A DNA stretch of 64,000 nucleotides from Candidatus Binatia bacterium (GTDB lineage: Bacteria > Desulfobacterota > Binatia > Bin18): positions 1-64,000 of the forward strand of contig JAJDTY010000085.1 of NCBI GenBank assembly GCA_022826945.1. Reading direction: 5' to 3'. The position numbers and the translations under genes are program-made. This document shows, one piece after another, positions 17,519 through 26,127 of the stretch (within the stretch, counting starts at the first letter, position 1; the number at the start of each line of letters is the position of its first letter). Under the pieces are notes generated by a model. It was not told the origin of the DNA and ran no database searches. It saw only the letters and a list, made by a program, of their open reading frames with translations.

Positions 17519-18298
17519 TCAGCCTTTTCGAAAGGGCGCAAGCGCTTCGGCGGCGCGCTGCGCCTCCCGGCGCAGCAGGATCAGATCCGTACCGTACAGG
17601 AGATATTGCGCGCCGCTGTCGACAATAGCCTTCATATTATCGGGTTGGGTTACCGCCGCAGCCGTCGCGATGCTCCGCTCGTGACACAGCGCATTGACCC
17701 GGGCGGTCGCTTCGAGCAGTTCGGGATTGTTGAATTGACCCGGCGCGCCAAGACTTTGGGCCAGGTCCTGATAGCCGACCAGGGTCAGGTCGATACCGGG
17801 AATCAGAATCTCGTCCATATTCTCCACGGCTTCTCTGGTCTCGATAATCACACCGAGCAAGGTGTTGGCATTGGCGTGCTGCATGGCCGTCTGCGTCTCC
17901 ACGTCCTCATACTCGGTATTCGCTCCCAGATAGATGGCCGTCCCCCGTTTCCCCTCGGGATGGTATTTGGCCAGCTCAATGAAGCGTTGTACCTCGGCCC
18001 CGGTTTTGACATGCGGCACAATCAGACTCTGACACCCACAGTCGAGCAGGCGCGTCACATGCTCATACTCAAGATCAGGAATACGGACCACCGGGGTCAT
18101 CCCGGCCGCATGGGCGTAGTCGCACAGATCGACTACTGTTTCCAGGTTGTAGGCCGAATGCTCAGTGCAGATCATGATGAAGTCCATGCCGGCCTGCGCC
18201 AGCGTGTGGATTGCGCCACGGCTCTTGAGGTCCCATACCAGCGTCCCCAGCACACAGTCTCCGGCCTTGAGTGATTTTTTGAGTGCATTGTCTCGCAT
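17519..18298 (-). CDS. HpcH/HpaI-family class II aldolase
   Basis: The 259-residue TIM-barrel protein has the family segments DFIMICTEHSAYN (metal/substrate Glu), GVIIETREAVENMDEIL and PGIDLTLVGYQDLAQSLG. Family members cleave 2-oxo-3-deoxy or 2-hydroxy acids to pyruvate or glyoxylate plus an aldehyde. The usual IDxEH is ICTEH here. AGGAGGAGAG precedes the ATG. It is the first gene of the minus-strand cluster with the LLM and ADC-like genes, and is divergent from the YD-repeat gene. Confidence 0.85.
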   Translation of the reverse strand: MRDNALKKSLKAGDCVLGTLVWDLKSRGAIHTLAQAGMDFIMICTEHSAYNLETVVDLCDYAHAAGMTPVVRIPDLEYEHVTRLLDCGCQSLIVPHVKTGAEVQRFIELAKYHPEGKRGTAIYLGANTEYEDVETQTAMQHANANTLLGVIIETREAVENMDEILIPGIDLTLVGYQDLAQSLGAPGQFNNPELLEATARVNALCHERSIATAAAVTQPDNMKAIVDSGAQYLLYGTDLILLRREAQRAAEALAPFRKG

Positions 18299-18384
18299 AC
18301 TGCTCTCCTCCTGTGAGAAGATTATTCTGCGGAGACGAGGGACGTGTCAAGGAACACAAAGAAGAGATATGCTGCTTCAGACTT

Positions 18385-19401
18385 ATGAACTTGAAATACC
18401 GAAAACGACCAGTCGTAATGGAAGCCTCCCACACGCGGTGTGCTTCTACCCTGAAACCAATGCCGTGCCTGCTGTCTCCTGCTTCTCTTCTCTCTCTCTT
18501 TCTTTTGCTCTCGCTCTCTGTCTCTCCGGCCCCTCACGTCTGGGCCGATGTGATTGCGGCTATGGGGGCGAAGGAAATCCGTGCAAGCAGGATGCTGGTT
18601 GGAGCCGTCCAAACCGTACAGACGGAAAGGGTATTGTTTGTGAACCCGCCCGGAGAGCCGGACACGTGGATTGAGGACGAACGAATACTCACGGCCATCG
18701 CTCAGTACGGGAAGAACGGAGCACTCACGGAAAGGACCGAGTACGCGCCTGACGGAGCGGTGATGGTCCGTGCCGTCCGCCAGTATAATCGGGCGAGCAA
18801 GCTGAGTACCGAACAGTTGTATAATTCTCAGGGGGCGCTCTGGCGGAAGACCAGCCATACCTATGATGAGACGGGCCGTCTGACGCAGGCAGTGAGTACC
18901 GATGTGGATGGCGACCTCTGGTTCCGAGACATTTATACGTACACCACGGACGGGCAGCCGGCTCACATAGATCACCACGATCCGGACGGAACCTTTTTAC
19001 ATCGAGCAAGCTTTACCTACGATGGGGAAGGCCGGGTTGCGAAACGGTCCTTGTCCGATGCCGATGGCTCTCCGATCTCAAGCAACACATATGTGTATGA
19101 TGCAGAGGAGAGAATCCAATCCGTAATCACCCACGGACGAAGCGGGGCACTGACGTCGCGCTGGGTGTACGCCTATGACGAGCACGGGAACGAACGGGAG
19201 TGGGTAGCGTCCGACGCCGACGGCGCTATTCAGCGCAAAGAGGTCTATACCTACGAGTATGACACCCAAGGAAATTGGGTAAAGCAGGTCACCGCGGAGT
19301 GGATTCCGGACGGCGACGGTGGCTATCTCGAACCCGCCGAGGCGACCTATCGGACGATTACCTATTACCCGCAGGGAGGAGCTGAGGGCGTAGAGCGGTA
19401 G
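18385..19401 (+). CDS. Secreted YD/RHS-like repeat protein
   Basis: The protein is 338 residues from the ATG at 18385; in-frame ATGs at 18418 and 18457 are alternatives. The last gives the cleanest signal peptide, and none has a good ribosome site. A Leu/Ser-rich hydrophobic stretch ends at PHVWADV. About six YD-type units follow (YDETGRLTQAVSTD, YTTDGQPAHID, YDGEGRVAKRSL, YDAEERIQSVI, YDEHGNEREW, YDTQGNWVKQV). It is much shorter than true RHS toxins and lacks the RHS core motif and a toxin tail, so it is probably a small beta-strand surface or periplasmic protein. The product is exported by inference. Confidence 0.75.
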   Translation: MNLKYRKRPVVMEASHTRCASTLKPMPCLLSPASLLSLFLLLSLSVSPAPHVWADVIAAMGAKEIRASRMLVGAVQTVQTERVLFVNPPGEPDTWIEDERILTAIAQYGKNGALTERTEYAPDGAVMVRAVRQYNRASKLSTEQLYNSQGALWRKTSHTYDETGRLTQAVSTDVDGDLWFRDIYTYTTDGQPAHIDHHDPDGTFLHRASFTYDGEGRVAKRSLSDADGSPISSNTYVYDAEERIQSVITHGRSGALTSRWVYAYDEHGNEREWVASDADGAIQRKEVYTYEYDTQGNWVKQVTAEWIPDGDGGYLEPAEATYRTITYYPQGGAEGVER

Positions 19402-19428
19402 ATAAAGTGAGGGACTATAAAGCGCATC

Positions 19429-19452
19429 AAGGAGGGGCTGAATCCCCTCCTT
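19429..19452. repeat. Perfect 9-bp-arm hairpin after the YD-repeat gene
   Basis: Arms AAGGAGGGG and CCCCTCCTT enclose a 6-base loop. No T-run follows on either strand. It directly adjoins a larger palindromic element at 19456-19540. The sequence resembles a CCCCTCCTTGG-type intergenic repeat I have seen in many bacterial genomes; this is a memory-based match only. Confidence 0.6.
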
Positions 19453-19455
19453 GGA

Positions 19456-19540
19456 GGAGTGGCCCGAAGGGCCGGGGTGGATTCCCGTCCTGCTCGGGCA
19501 GCGTGCCGTAGCGGGACGACGAAACCCATCCCGCCACTCC
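19456..19540. repeat. 85-bp element with 8-bp terminal inverted repeats (REPIN/MITE-like)
   Basis: The ends are GGAGTGGC (19456-19463) and GCCACTCC (19533-19540), a perfect inverted pair. The interior also folds on itself: GGCCCGAAGGGCC is a small hairpin and GGGTGGATTCCCGTCC pairs imperfectly with the region around 19511-19530. It sits between two convergent genes and encodes nothing. It could be a REP/REPIN-type or non-autonomous mobile element. Confidence 0.5.
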
Positions 19541-19577
19541 ACGGCACACTGAGGGGATATTTAAGGCGGCGAAAACC

Positions 19578-20228
19578 TTACGCCTTCATGCCCGCGGCTT
19601 TGGCCTTTTCGTGGATGCTGGAGGCCGCGCTGGCGCGACTATCGACCCGCGCAAACCAAGCCGTCAGGTTTTTCAGGTCCGGGCTGATCTTCTGGCCGAC
19701 GCCGGCCCCGAAATCAAAGGCGCAGTACAGAATAATATCGACCAACGTAAACCGGTCGCCCACGATGAACTGCTTGCCCTCCATCAGGCCATCCAGCCAG
19801 GCGAGCTTTTCTTGCACGATTTCCTTGAGGCCCGCCGCGGCTTCAGGCAGGCAGTGCATACGCTCCTTAAACATGTCCAGGCCCTCGGCATAGCGGAAGC
19901 CGTTATACATATGCTCCGTGATCTGGAGTTCAATACGCCGCTGCCACATGCGGGTTTCGGCTTTTTCCTCCGGGGTCGAGCCGATTAACGCCGGGCCGGG
20001 CTGGGTGTCTTCAAGGTATTCGCAAATGGCGGTCGTTTCTGCCAGGATGCTGCCATCGTCCAACTCGATCGCCGGCATTTGGCCGCCGGGGTTCTTATCG
20101 GTATACGGCCCCTGCCGGTTCTCCGCACCCAGAATATCTATTTCGATCGTATCGAGCGTAACGCCTTTTTCCGTCATGAACATGCGGACGCAGCGCGGAT
20201 TCGGACCGAGTGAATTATACATTCTCAT
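19578..20228 (-). CDS. Glutathione S-transferase family protein
   Basis: The 216-residue protein has an N-terminal thioredoxin-fold domain (SLGPNPRCVRMFMTEKG, then NPGGQMPAIELDDG with the cis-Pro, then LAETTAICEYLE). An all-helical C-terminal domain follows (DRFTLVDIILYCAFDF, the usual N-capping box). It probably conjugates or isomerises electrophiles with glutathione in the cytosol. AGGAGG precedes the ATG. Confidence 0.9.
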   Translation of the reverse strand: MRMYNSLGPNPRCVRMFMTEKGVTLDTIEIDILGAENRQGPYTDKNPGGQMPAIELDDGSILAETTAICEYLEDTQPGPALIGSTPEEKAETRMWQRRIELQITEHMYNGFRYAEGLDMFKERMHCLPEAAAGLKEIVQEKLAWLDGLMEGKQFIVGDRFTLVDIILYCAFDFGAGVGQKISPDLKNLTAWFARVDSRASAASSIHEKAKAAGMKA

Positions 20229-20353
20229 AAGAGCCTCCTTGGTAGGGTGTTTTGTAGAGCGGTTTAGCCTATTTGGTCTCTAGGACGCAAGCAGGAAGCT
20301 GAACGACGCTAACCGGATTCGCCGACGGCCACCGTTAGCTGTACCGATACTTG

Positions 20354-22018
20354 CTACCGTGTCGCGAGCCGGCAGAAGCAGGATGCGGTGATCGGGACGT
20401 CGGTGCGGGCCAAGGTGAGGTCCAGCCGCTGCTTCACGATTGTCGCCTCCTGAGTCCGCCCGAGCCGCTGGAGGCACTCGTGATATCCGTGCAGGCTCCA
20501 GACGTTGTCCGGGTGCTGGCAGGCGCGGCTTAGCGTATCGTCGTACCCGAGATCCGCTCGATATACCGCAGCCGCCTCCTCGACCCGATCCTGTTCGAGC
20601 AGCAGGGCGGCGAGCGCATGGCGCGTCGGTTGCATCCAGCCCCAGGGCTCGTCGTAGGGCAGGTTGTCGTCCAGCTCCACGGCCGCCCGGAGATGTCCGA
20701 ACGCGGTGTCAAAACGGCCGCGCCGGTATTCGATCTCACCCCGCATCATCTCCCTTGCGATCGCGAGAATATCGAGACACCGGTTGTTGAACACGTAGCG
20801 GCTCTCCGGGACGCGGGTGAGCGCTTCATCGAAGCTGGTGGCCTCGCGCTCCGCCGCGTCGACGGCGCCTGTCACTGCGCGAGCTACCGCCTTGGCGTAC
20901 CGCATCATTGCGGTCGTCACGCAAAAGAGATCGCGGTTCTCCGGCAGTTCCTCCGCAACGATAGCGTTCCACTTCCCGAACCGGATGAGTACGTGCTGCT
21001 TCATCGAAACAAAGCCTTCCAGCCAGTCCGCCATGGGCGGCGAGGTGAGGCTGAGCAACTCCTCAGTAAGCGTCGCTATCATCTCCTCGGCCGCCGCAAG
21101 TGCGGGCCGGTACTGTCCGAGGAACATCGCCCCATAGATCTTGAAGTGGTAGTTATGGCACCGGTAGAGCGAGTAGAAATTGTTCGCACCCTCGCACGCC
21201 AGAAACTTGCGGTCCGCTTCGATGGCGGCCTGATTCGACTCCACCACCGCTCGGTAGTCGCCGCAAAGCACGTCGATGTGGGTCGGCATGTGCTCGAGAT
21301 GGCCGGCGTCCGACACGAGACCGCGCAGCCGGTCGCCGGCCGTGAGCGCCCGTTCCGGGTGCGGCGACATCTCCATCAGGTGGATGTACATATGGAGCAG
21401 GCCCGGGTGGGCCTCCTCACCCCGTTCCTCGCGCCGACGCATTGCCTTCTCAAGGACCTCGATGGCCTCTTCCGTATCTGCCCCTTCCGCCGTCTGGCCG
21501 GTCTTCAGATTCCAGAGTGCCCACGGGGTGCGGTTCATGATTGCCTCGGCGAACAGAGCCGCTACGTCCGGATCGTCCTCGCCGTGCTTGGCGTAGACCG
21601 TCCGCATTGCACCCGCGTACGCGTCGTTCCACGGGCACATGTCCTCCACAGGCGAGCGTGATGGGTAGCGATGTTTGAGGGCACTGATGAGGGACCGCTC
21701 GGTACTCGTCGCGTTTGGGGCGAGCGCCCGCGCCCGTGCCGCCGCGTCGTACGCGATCTCGAGCGAACGGACCGCATCCCCCTCATCGAACGCCTCCCAC
21801 GGCTTGTTGTAGTTTGGCCCAGCCGCGTAGGCGACTCCCCACCACGCCATGGCGCACGCCGGGTCGGCATCGAGCGCTCGGCGGTAGCACGCGATTGCCT
21901 CGTCGTGGTTGTAGCCGTAGGTCCAGGCGAGCCCACGGTCGAACCAGCGCTGCGCTTCCTCGGAGCCGGTCGTGACGGGCCGGCTGTAGGTCCCCAGATC
22001 GTAGTAGCCTTCGGACAT
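20354..22018 (-). CDS. TPR-repeat protein, large conserved family
   Basis: The protein is 554 residues from the ATG at 22018 (GGAGAG upstream); the frame extends 17 residues further without support. The N-terminal region reads RWFDRGLAWTYGYNHDEAIACYRRAL, then CAMAWWGVAYAAGPNYNKPW, a TPR pair. The centre holds the His-rich LLHMYIHLMEMSPHPERAL and HLEHMPTHIDVLCGDY. More TPR-like helices follow to the C-terminus. There is no signal peptide. It is GC-richer than neighbouring genes. It probably acts as a scaffold; the His-rich centre might bind metal, but no activity can be assigned. Confidence 0.8.
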   Translation of the reverse strand: MSEGYYDLGTYSRPVTTGSEEAQRWFDRGLAWTYGYNHDEAIACYRRALDADPACAMAWWGVAYAAGPNYNKPWEAFDEGDAVRSLEIAYDAAARARALAPNATSTERSLISALKHRYPSRSPVEDMCPWNDAYAGAMRTVYAKHGEDDPDVAALFAEAIMNRTPWALWNLKTGQTAEGADTEEAIEVLEKAMRRREERGEEAHPGLLHMYIHLMEMSPHPERALTAGDRLRGLVSDAGHLEHMPTHIDVLCGDYRAVVESNQAAIEADRKFLACEGANNFYSLYRCHNYHFKIYGAMFLGQYRPALAAAEEMIATLTEELLSLTSPPMADWLEGFVSMKQHVLIRFGKWNAIVAEELPENRDLFCVTTAMMRYAKAVARAVTGAVDAAEREATSFDEALTRVPESRYVFNNRCLDILAIAREMMRGEIEYRRGRFDTAFGHLRAAVELDDNLPYDEPWGWMQPTRHALAALLLEQDRVEEAAAVYRADLGYDDTLSRACQHPDNVWSLHGYHECLQRLGRTQEATIVKQRLDLTLARTDVPITASCFCRLATR

Positions 22019-22222
22019 GGTCTCTCCTTCACGAATTTTGCCGTCGGTGTCGCACTTGCCAGACTGCATATCTCACCAAGTGCTCTCGTGCGAGAGAGAA
22101 CTTCTCCTCCAGGCTCGGAGTGTCGTATTTCCCGTCTTGTCTTCCCCCGGTCCTTATTTTAGGCTGCAATCTTGGTCACACGATACTGGTGAGTTCGTCT
22201 CCACCGTGGTCAGGAGCTTTGG

Positions 22223-22696
22223 ATGCCTGCCGAGCCGTCGCCTCGTTTTTTAGCCGATCGCATGGTCGGCACCTTGGCAAAATGGCTGCGCCTACTGGGC
22301 TATGACACCGTTTATATGCCCGAGGTTTCATCCGCGAGCGTGAAGCGCGAAGCGCGTCGCCAAGGCCGCATCCTGCTGACTCGCCGGACCTGTTTTCTGA
22401 ACCAGAGAGACATGCCACCCTTTGTGTTTATTCGTGCCGACCGCTTTCGGGACCAACTCAAGCAGGTCTGTACCGACCTGCGGATTACGGTCTCATCTTC
22501 TCTGCTCAGGCGGTGCAGCGTGTGCAACCAGGAATTGGAAACAATCGACCGCGAGCGGGCCCAAGCCCGCGTACCCGTATATGTGTGGCGAACGCAATCG
22601 ACCTTTTTCCACTGCCGGAAGTGCCAGCGCGTCTATTGGAACGCCACTCACCGCGAACGCATAATCGAAGAGCTGAGACACATGGGGATAGTATAG
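22223..22696 (+). CDS. Mut7-C RNase-domain protein with zinc ribbon
   Basis: The 157-residue protein starts RFLADRMVGTLAKWLRLLGYDT, the standard Mut7-C opening (PIN-like RNase fold). ILLTRRTCF follows, then a C-terminal zinc ribbon with two CxxC pairs (CSVCNQ and CRKCQRVYW). Family members are thought to be cytosolic ribonucleases. The DCC-family gene follows after 6 bases. Confidence 0.85.
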   Translation: MPAEPSPRFLADRMVGTLAKWLRLLGYDTVYMPEVSSASVKREARRQGRILLTRRTCFLNQRDMPPFVFIRADRFRDQLKQVCTDLRITVSSSLLRRCSVCNQELETIDRERAQARVPVYVWRTQSTFFHCRKCQRVYWNATHRERIIEELRHMGIV

Positions 22697-22702
22697 GGAA
22701 GT

Positions 22703-23077
22703 ATGGAACCGGCCGGAGCCCAACCCATCTGGTTGTTCTGGGACGGAGCATGCGGCTTGTGTCAGCGGGCCGTTGCCTGGGTCAAACACCACGACATAAC
22801 GAACCAGATTCGGGCGGTCCCCTACCAGGACGCTCCCAGCCCCCCGATGACGGACAGCCTAGCCCGACAGTGTGAACGCTCGGTACACGTCGTTACACCA
22901 GACGGACAGATTTTGTCTGCCGGGCGGGCGAGTCTGTACGTGCTAGGGAAAGTGGGGTTCCCCCGCCTGGCCTGGGTGAGCGGGCTGCTGCCCTTTGTGT
23001 GGGGTATTGAACTGGGCTATTGGATCGTTGCACGGAACCGACAGTTTTTCAGTAAATGGCTGTTTCCGGAAAAGTAA
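22703..23077 (+). CDS. DCC-family thiol oxidoreductase (DUF393)
   Basis: The 124-residue protein begins with WLFWDGACGLCQRAVAWVKHHD, the DxxCxxC signature of the DCC family. A hydrophobic helix near residues 87-105 (AWVSGLLPFVWGIELGYW) suggests membrane association. The biochemical role of the family is poorly known, but thiol-disulfide exchange is expected. It is six bases downstream of the Mut7-C gene. Confidence 0.85.
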   Translation: MEPAGAQPIWLFWDGACGLCQRAVAWVKHHDITNQIRAVPYQDAPSPPMTDSLARQCERSVHVVTPDGQILSAGRASLYVLGKVGFPRLAWVSGLLPFVWGIELGYWIVARNRQFFSKWLFPEK

Positions 23078-23098
23078 GGACCCCGGAGCCGCTTTTCG

Positions 23099-23551
23099 CT
23101 ATACCCGCCCCAATTGGCGTAGGGCCTCATACAACACAATCGCCGCCGCGTTGGACAAGTTCAAACTGCGCACCTGCGCGCCCGGCATCGGAATAGTGTA
23201 CAGGGTCTCGGCGTATTCCGTGCGGATTGCTTCTGACAATCCCCGTGTCTCGCTGCCAAAGACAAGCAGGTCGTCTGGCTGATAGCGGACCGTGGTGTAG
23301 GAACGCTGGGCGCGTGCGGAAAAGGCCAGCAGACGGCCGGGTGGGCGACGCTCGAGAAAGGCGCTCCACGACTCATACACATGGAGGGCGACAGCCGGCC
23401 AGTAATCGAGGCCGGCGCGCTTGAGATAGCGGTCCTCAAGAGAAAACCCCAGCGGACCGACGAGGTGCAAGGGACTGTGCGTGGCCGCGCACAGCCGAGC
23501 GGTTGTCCCGGTGTTGGGCGGAATCTCCGGTTCAACAAAGACGATGTGCAT
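23099..23551 (-). CDS. trmL: tRNA (cytidine/uridine-34 2'-O)-methyltransferase TrmL
   Basis: The 150-residue protein is a minimal SPOUT methyltransferase. It has IVFVEPEIPPNTGTTARLCAAT at the start, LLVFGSETRGLS in the knot, and IPMPGAQVRSLNLSNAAAIVLYEA at the C-terminal knot that binds SAM. TrmL methylates the wobble base of tRNA-Leu isoacceptors. It ends a three-gene minus-strand group with a DUF1285-like gene and dtd. Confidence 0.93.
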   Translation of the reverse strand: MHIVFVEPEIPPNTGTTARLCAATHSPLHLVGPLGFSLEDRYLKRAGLDYWPAVALHVYESWSAFLERRPPGRLLAFSARAQRSYTTVRYQPDDLLVFGSETRGLSEAIRTEYAETLYTIPMPGAQVRSLNLSNAAAIVLYEALRQLGRV

Positions 23552-23565
23552 GGGAGATGACTGGA

Positions 23566-24042
23566 CTAGTCTGGCTCTTTGGCCTGGATCGGGTAGGTGG
23601 CCTCACCAATGGGTAAAACGAATCCCTCACCCGTGGTCGCCGGCTGGACATACTGCGTAAGCTGATAGTAGGCCGGTCGAAGAAAACGGGCCGCGTGCTT
23701 TTGCCCCTTGATCTTGCAGTACAGGACATCGTTGGCGCCGATGGTCAGCGTGTAGGGGGACAGGCGCTCTTCGCTCTCGTCGTTCAGGCGTAGGGTAAAA
23801 CCCCGCCCTGGGTCTCCGGCGACCTGGGTAACAACATAGGGAGTGTCTTCAATCTCAACGCGCGCGCGGTCACGCCCCAGCACGATTTCATACTCGCCCC
23901 GCTCGTTCCTTTGGAGACATTGGCTGAAGAGTTTGTTGATACGCTGATTTTGGATACGCTCATCGTTGGCATACCACCAGCCGTCTTTTCCAAAGTGTAT
24001 CTTGCGGGTAGGGTCGATGGCCCAGAAACCGGCTCGTGGCAT
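23566..24042 (-). CDS. DUF1285-like conserved hypothetical protein
   Basis: The 158-residue protein reads FGKDGWWYANDERIQNQRINKLFSQCL, then VEIEDTPYVVTQV, similar in order to DUF1285 proteins (a water/His-type start, the small-helix region, VEDAPF). It is small, soluble and has no signal peptide. It sits between trmL and dtd with 6-14 base gaps, so it is probably co-transcribed with these tRNA-related genes. Function unknown. Confidence 0.65.
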   Translation of the reverse strand: MPRAGFWAIDPTRKIHFGKDGWWYANDERIQNQRINKLFSQCLQRNERGEYEIVLGRDRARVEIEDTPYVVTQVAGDPGRGFTLRLNDESEERLSPYTLTIGANDVLYCKIKGQKHAARFLRPAYYQLTQYVQPATTGEGFVLPIGEATYPIQAKEPD

Positions 24043-24048
24043 CGCCGC

Positions 24049-24513
24049 TCAGCTCCCCTGACGCGGGCCGTGGTCTGCGGTGTCGAGAACGAGTGTTACC
24101 GGGCCGTCATTGACGAGTTGGACTGCCATATGGGCCTGGAAGTGACCCGTGGCAACCGGGATATGGCGGCGCTGACAGCAGGCGACAAAATAGTCATACA
24201 ACGGTTTGGCAGTAGCCGGCCCTGCCGCGGCCGTAAATGATGGGCGGCGGCCTTTGCGTGTATCGCCGTACAGCGTGAATTGCGATACAATCAGGAGCGA
24301 CCCGCCCACGTCCTGGACGGAGTAGGCAAATTTTCCGGCTTGGTCCGAGAAAATACGCAGCCCGATAATTTTCTCGCTCAGAAAGTCTACCTCCGCTTCG
24401 GTGTCCCCCGTGGTCACACCGAGCAGGACAAGCAGGCCGTGCCGGATCTGCCCGACGATTTCTCCCTCAACCGAGACCTGCGCCTCGCGCACTCGCTGGA
24501 TAACGGCCCGCAT
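24049..24513 (-). CDS. dtd: D-aminoacyl-tRNA deacylase
   Basis: The protein is 154 residues from the ATG at 24513 (MRAVIQRV), the conserved family start; the frame extends 25 residues further without support. Signature motifs are [17 protein letters not shown] and [11 protein letters not shown] (the cis-Gly-Pro motif). It frees tRNA from mischarged D-amino acids and glycine in the cytosol. It heads the dtd/DUF/trmL group and is divergent from lgt. Confidence 0.95.
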   Translation of the reverse strand: MRAVIQRVREAQVSVEGEIVGQIRHGLLVLLGVTTGDTEAEVDFLSEKIIGLRIFSDQAGKFAYSVQDVGGSLLIVSQFTLYGDTRKGRRPSFTAAAGPATAKPLYDYFVACCQRRHIPVATGHFQAHMAVQLVNDGPVTLVLDTADHGPRQGS

Positions 24514-24617
24514 ACTTAGTGCGATAGGTAGCTGAGTCCTCCGGCGCATACAAGATGAGAGATGTTCGGATGTCCACCGAACTGGCATCAGGTCTGGCCC
24601 TCGGCTATGATGGCCGC

Positions 24618-25412
24618 ATGTATCCCGTCCTGCTCGAACTCGGCCCCTTCACTATATACAGCTACGGGGTCATGATGGCCCTGGGCTTTGTGGCTGCGGC
24701 CTGGTTGCTGGGCAAAGGACTCGCCTATCAGGGCCGGAACCCGGACCTCGCTTCGGCCCTGGTCTTGTGGGCTGCTATCGGGGGACTGCTCGGGGCCCGA
24801 CTGCTCTTTATTCTGGGTAATTGGTCCGCATTTCTGGCCGATCCGTGGGCGTTGCTTTTTACCGGTGCCGGCTTTGTCTGGCACGGCGGTTTAATCGGTG
24901 GCATCGTCGGTGTCAGTTTGGGTATCCGGCACTACAAGCTGCCCTGGCCGGAGACCATGGATGCCATTGCTCCGGCGATTGCCCTGGGCCATGGGACCGG
25001 GCGCATTGGCTGCCAGTTAGCTGGTGACGGGGACTGGGGACCGCCAACCACACTGCCCTGGGGGATGGCCTATCCGGACGCCGTTGTTGGCTGGAACTAT
25101 CCGCCGGACGTGTTCGTCCATCCAACGCCGCTCTACGAGATGCTCGCGTATTTTGCGATTGCTGCCGTGTTATGGAACCGCCGGACGGCTGGGTATCGCC
25201 CCGGCTCCCTGTTTTGGGGGTATTTGCTCTTGGCCGGGATCGCCCGATTTTTCCTGGAATTTGTGCGGGTCAATCCTCCGCTCTGGGGAACATTCTCCCA
25301 AGCCCAGGTAATCAGCATCGGCTTGATACTGGTCGGAGCGAGCCTCCTATTCAAAAGCGGGAAGCGTGGACGCGTCCCGGCTGTCCATAATACGCTGGAG
25401 AAATCCCGGTGA
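24618..25412 (+). CDS. lgt: Prolipoprotein diacylglyceryl transferase
   Basis: The protein is 264 residues from the ATG at 24618 ([17 protein letters not shown]), the usual Lgt N-terminus; the frame extends 21 residues upstream. It is an integral membrane protein with about seven hydrophobic segments. The signature [18 protein letters not shown] contains the essential Arg/Gly region. It transfers diacylglyceryl from phosphatidylglycerol to prolipoprotein cysteine, consistent with the lipoprotein gene at 9899. It overlaps the next gene by 4 bases (GTGA). Confidence 0.93.
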   Translation: MYPVLLELGPFTIYSYGVMMALGFVAAAWLLGKGLAYQGRNPDLASALVLWAAIGGLLGARLLFILGNWSAFLADPWALLFTGAGFVWHGGLIGGIVGVSLGIRHYKLPWPETMDAIAPAIALGHGTGRIGCQLAGDGDWGPPTTLPWGMAYPDAVVGWNYPPDVFVHPTPLYEMLAYFAIAAVLWNRRTAGYRPGSLFWGYLLLAGIARFFLEFVRVNPPLWGTFSQAQVISIGLILVGASLLFKSGKRGRVPAVHNTLEKSR

Positions 25413-25987
25413 GATCTTGGCTTATCCTTGGGGGTGTGGGCGTGCTTGTGCTGCTGGGTGTGGTCATCTTGATCACCACGCCTTCTCGGACCACCCTGCC
25501 CCGCCCGGCTCCGGATTTTCTGCTGCCCGATATGAGCGGTCAGGCGGTTCGTCTTTCTCAGCTCAAGGGAAAAGTTGTTCTCCTCAATGTCTGGGCGACG
25601 TGGTGCGGTCCGTGCCGGCAAGAGATGCCGACTATGGAAGCCCTCGCACACAAGCTCAGCGACGAGGACTTTGTGCTGTTGGCCGTGAGCCAGGACGTCG
25701 ATGGAGCCACAACGGTGAAACCCTATCTGCAAGAAGGAGGATATACTTTTCCGGTGCTGCTTGATGTCCAAGGAGAGGTTGGCAGGAAATATGGGGTCAC
25801 CGGTTATCCCGAAACATTTATCATTGATCGTCAAGGGCAGGTCGTCTATCACCATATTGGCTATAATGACTGGGCTCAGTCTCAGGTGGAGGAAACGCTC
25901 CGGCGCTTGATCCAACAGGGGGAGTGGCGTGTCGATCCGGGAATGCCGGTGCCCGGCGCGCATACGCCCCTACCGGCAGAAGGATAG
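25409..25987 (+). CDS. TlpA-family thioredoxin-like thiol-disulfide protein
   Basis: The 192-residue protein has an N-terminal membrane anchor (residues about 4-24) and a periplasmic thioredoxin-fold domain with VWATWCGPCRQEMP. It also has GYPETFIID with the cis-Pro region. The C-tail after residue 170 is Pro-rich. The GTG start overlaps the lgt stop. It probably reduces disulfides of periplasmic partners, as in cytochrome c maturation or lipoprotein quality control. Confidence 0.9.
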   Translation: MRSWLILGGVGVLVLLGVVILITTPSRTTLPRPAPDFLLPDMSGQAVRLSQLKGKVVLLNVWATWCGPCRQEMPTMEALAHKLSDEDFVLLAVSQDVDGATTVKPYLQEGGYTFPVLLDVQGEVGRKYGVTGYPETFIIDRQGQVVYHHIGYNDWAQSQVEETLRRLIQQGEWRVDPGMPVPGAHTPLPAEG

Positions 25988-26063
25988 CCGGTCCTTATTC
26001 CCCGGTAGGGTGAGGAAGACCAGACCGGAGAGCAGGGCCGCCCATATCGGAGCGCGTGAAGTG

Positions 26064-26072
26064 TGCTATATT
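26064..26072 (+). promoter_or_regulatory. Possible extended -10 promoter upstream of the S41 protease gene
   Basis: TGCTATATT matches the extended -10 form (TG-N-TATAAT with one mismatch), 55 bases before the ATG at 26128. No convincing -35 was found at 17 bases, which extended -10 promoters can tolerate. Confidence 0.35.
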
Positions 26073-26127
26073 GGGCAATCGTAATGCCGCACAAAGCCGA
26101 GCGTATGGCAGATAACAGGGGAAGAGA

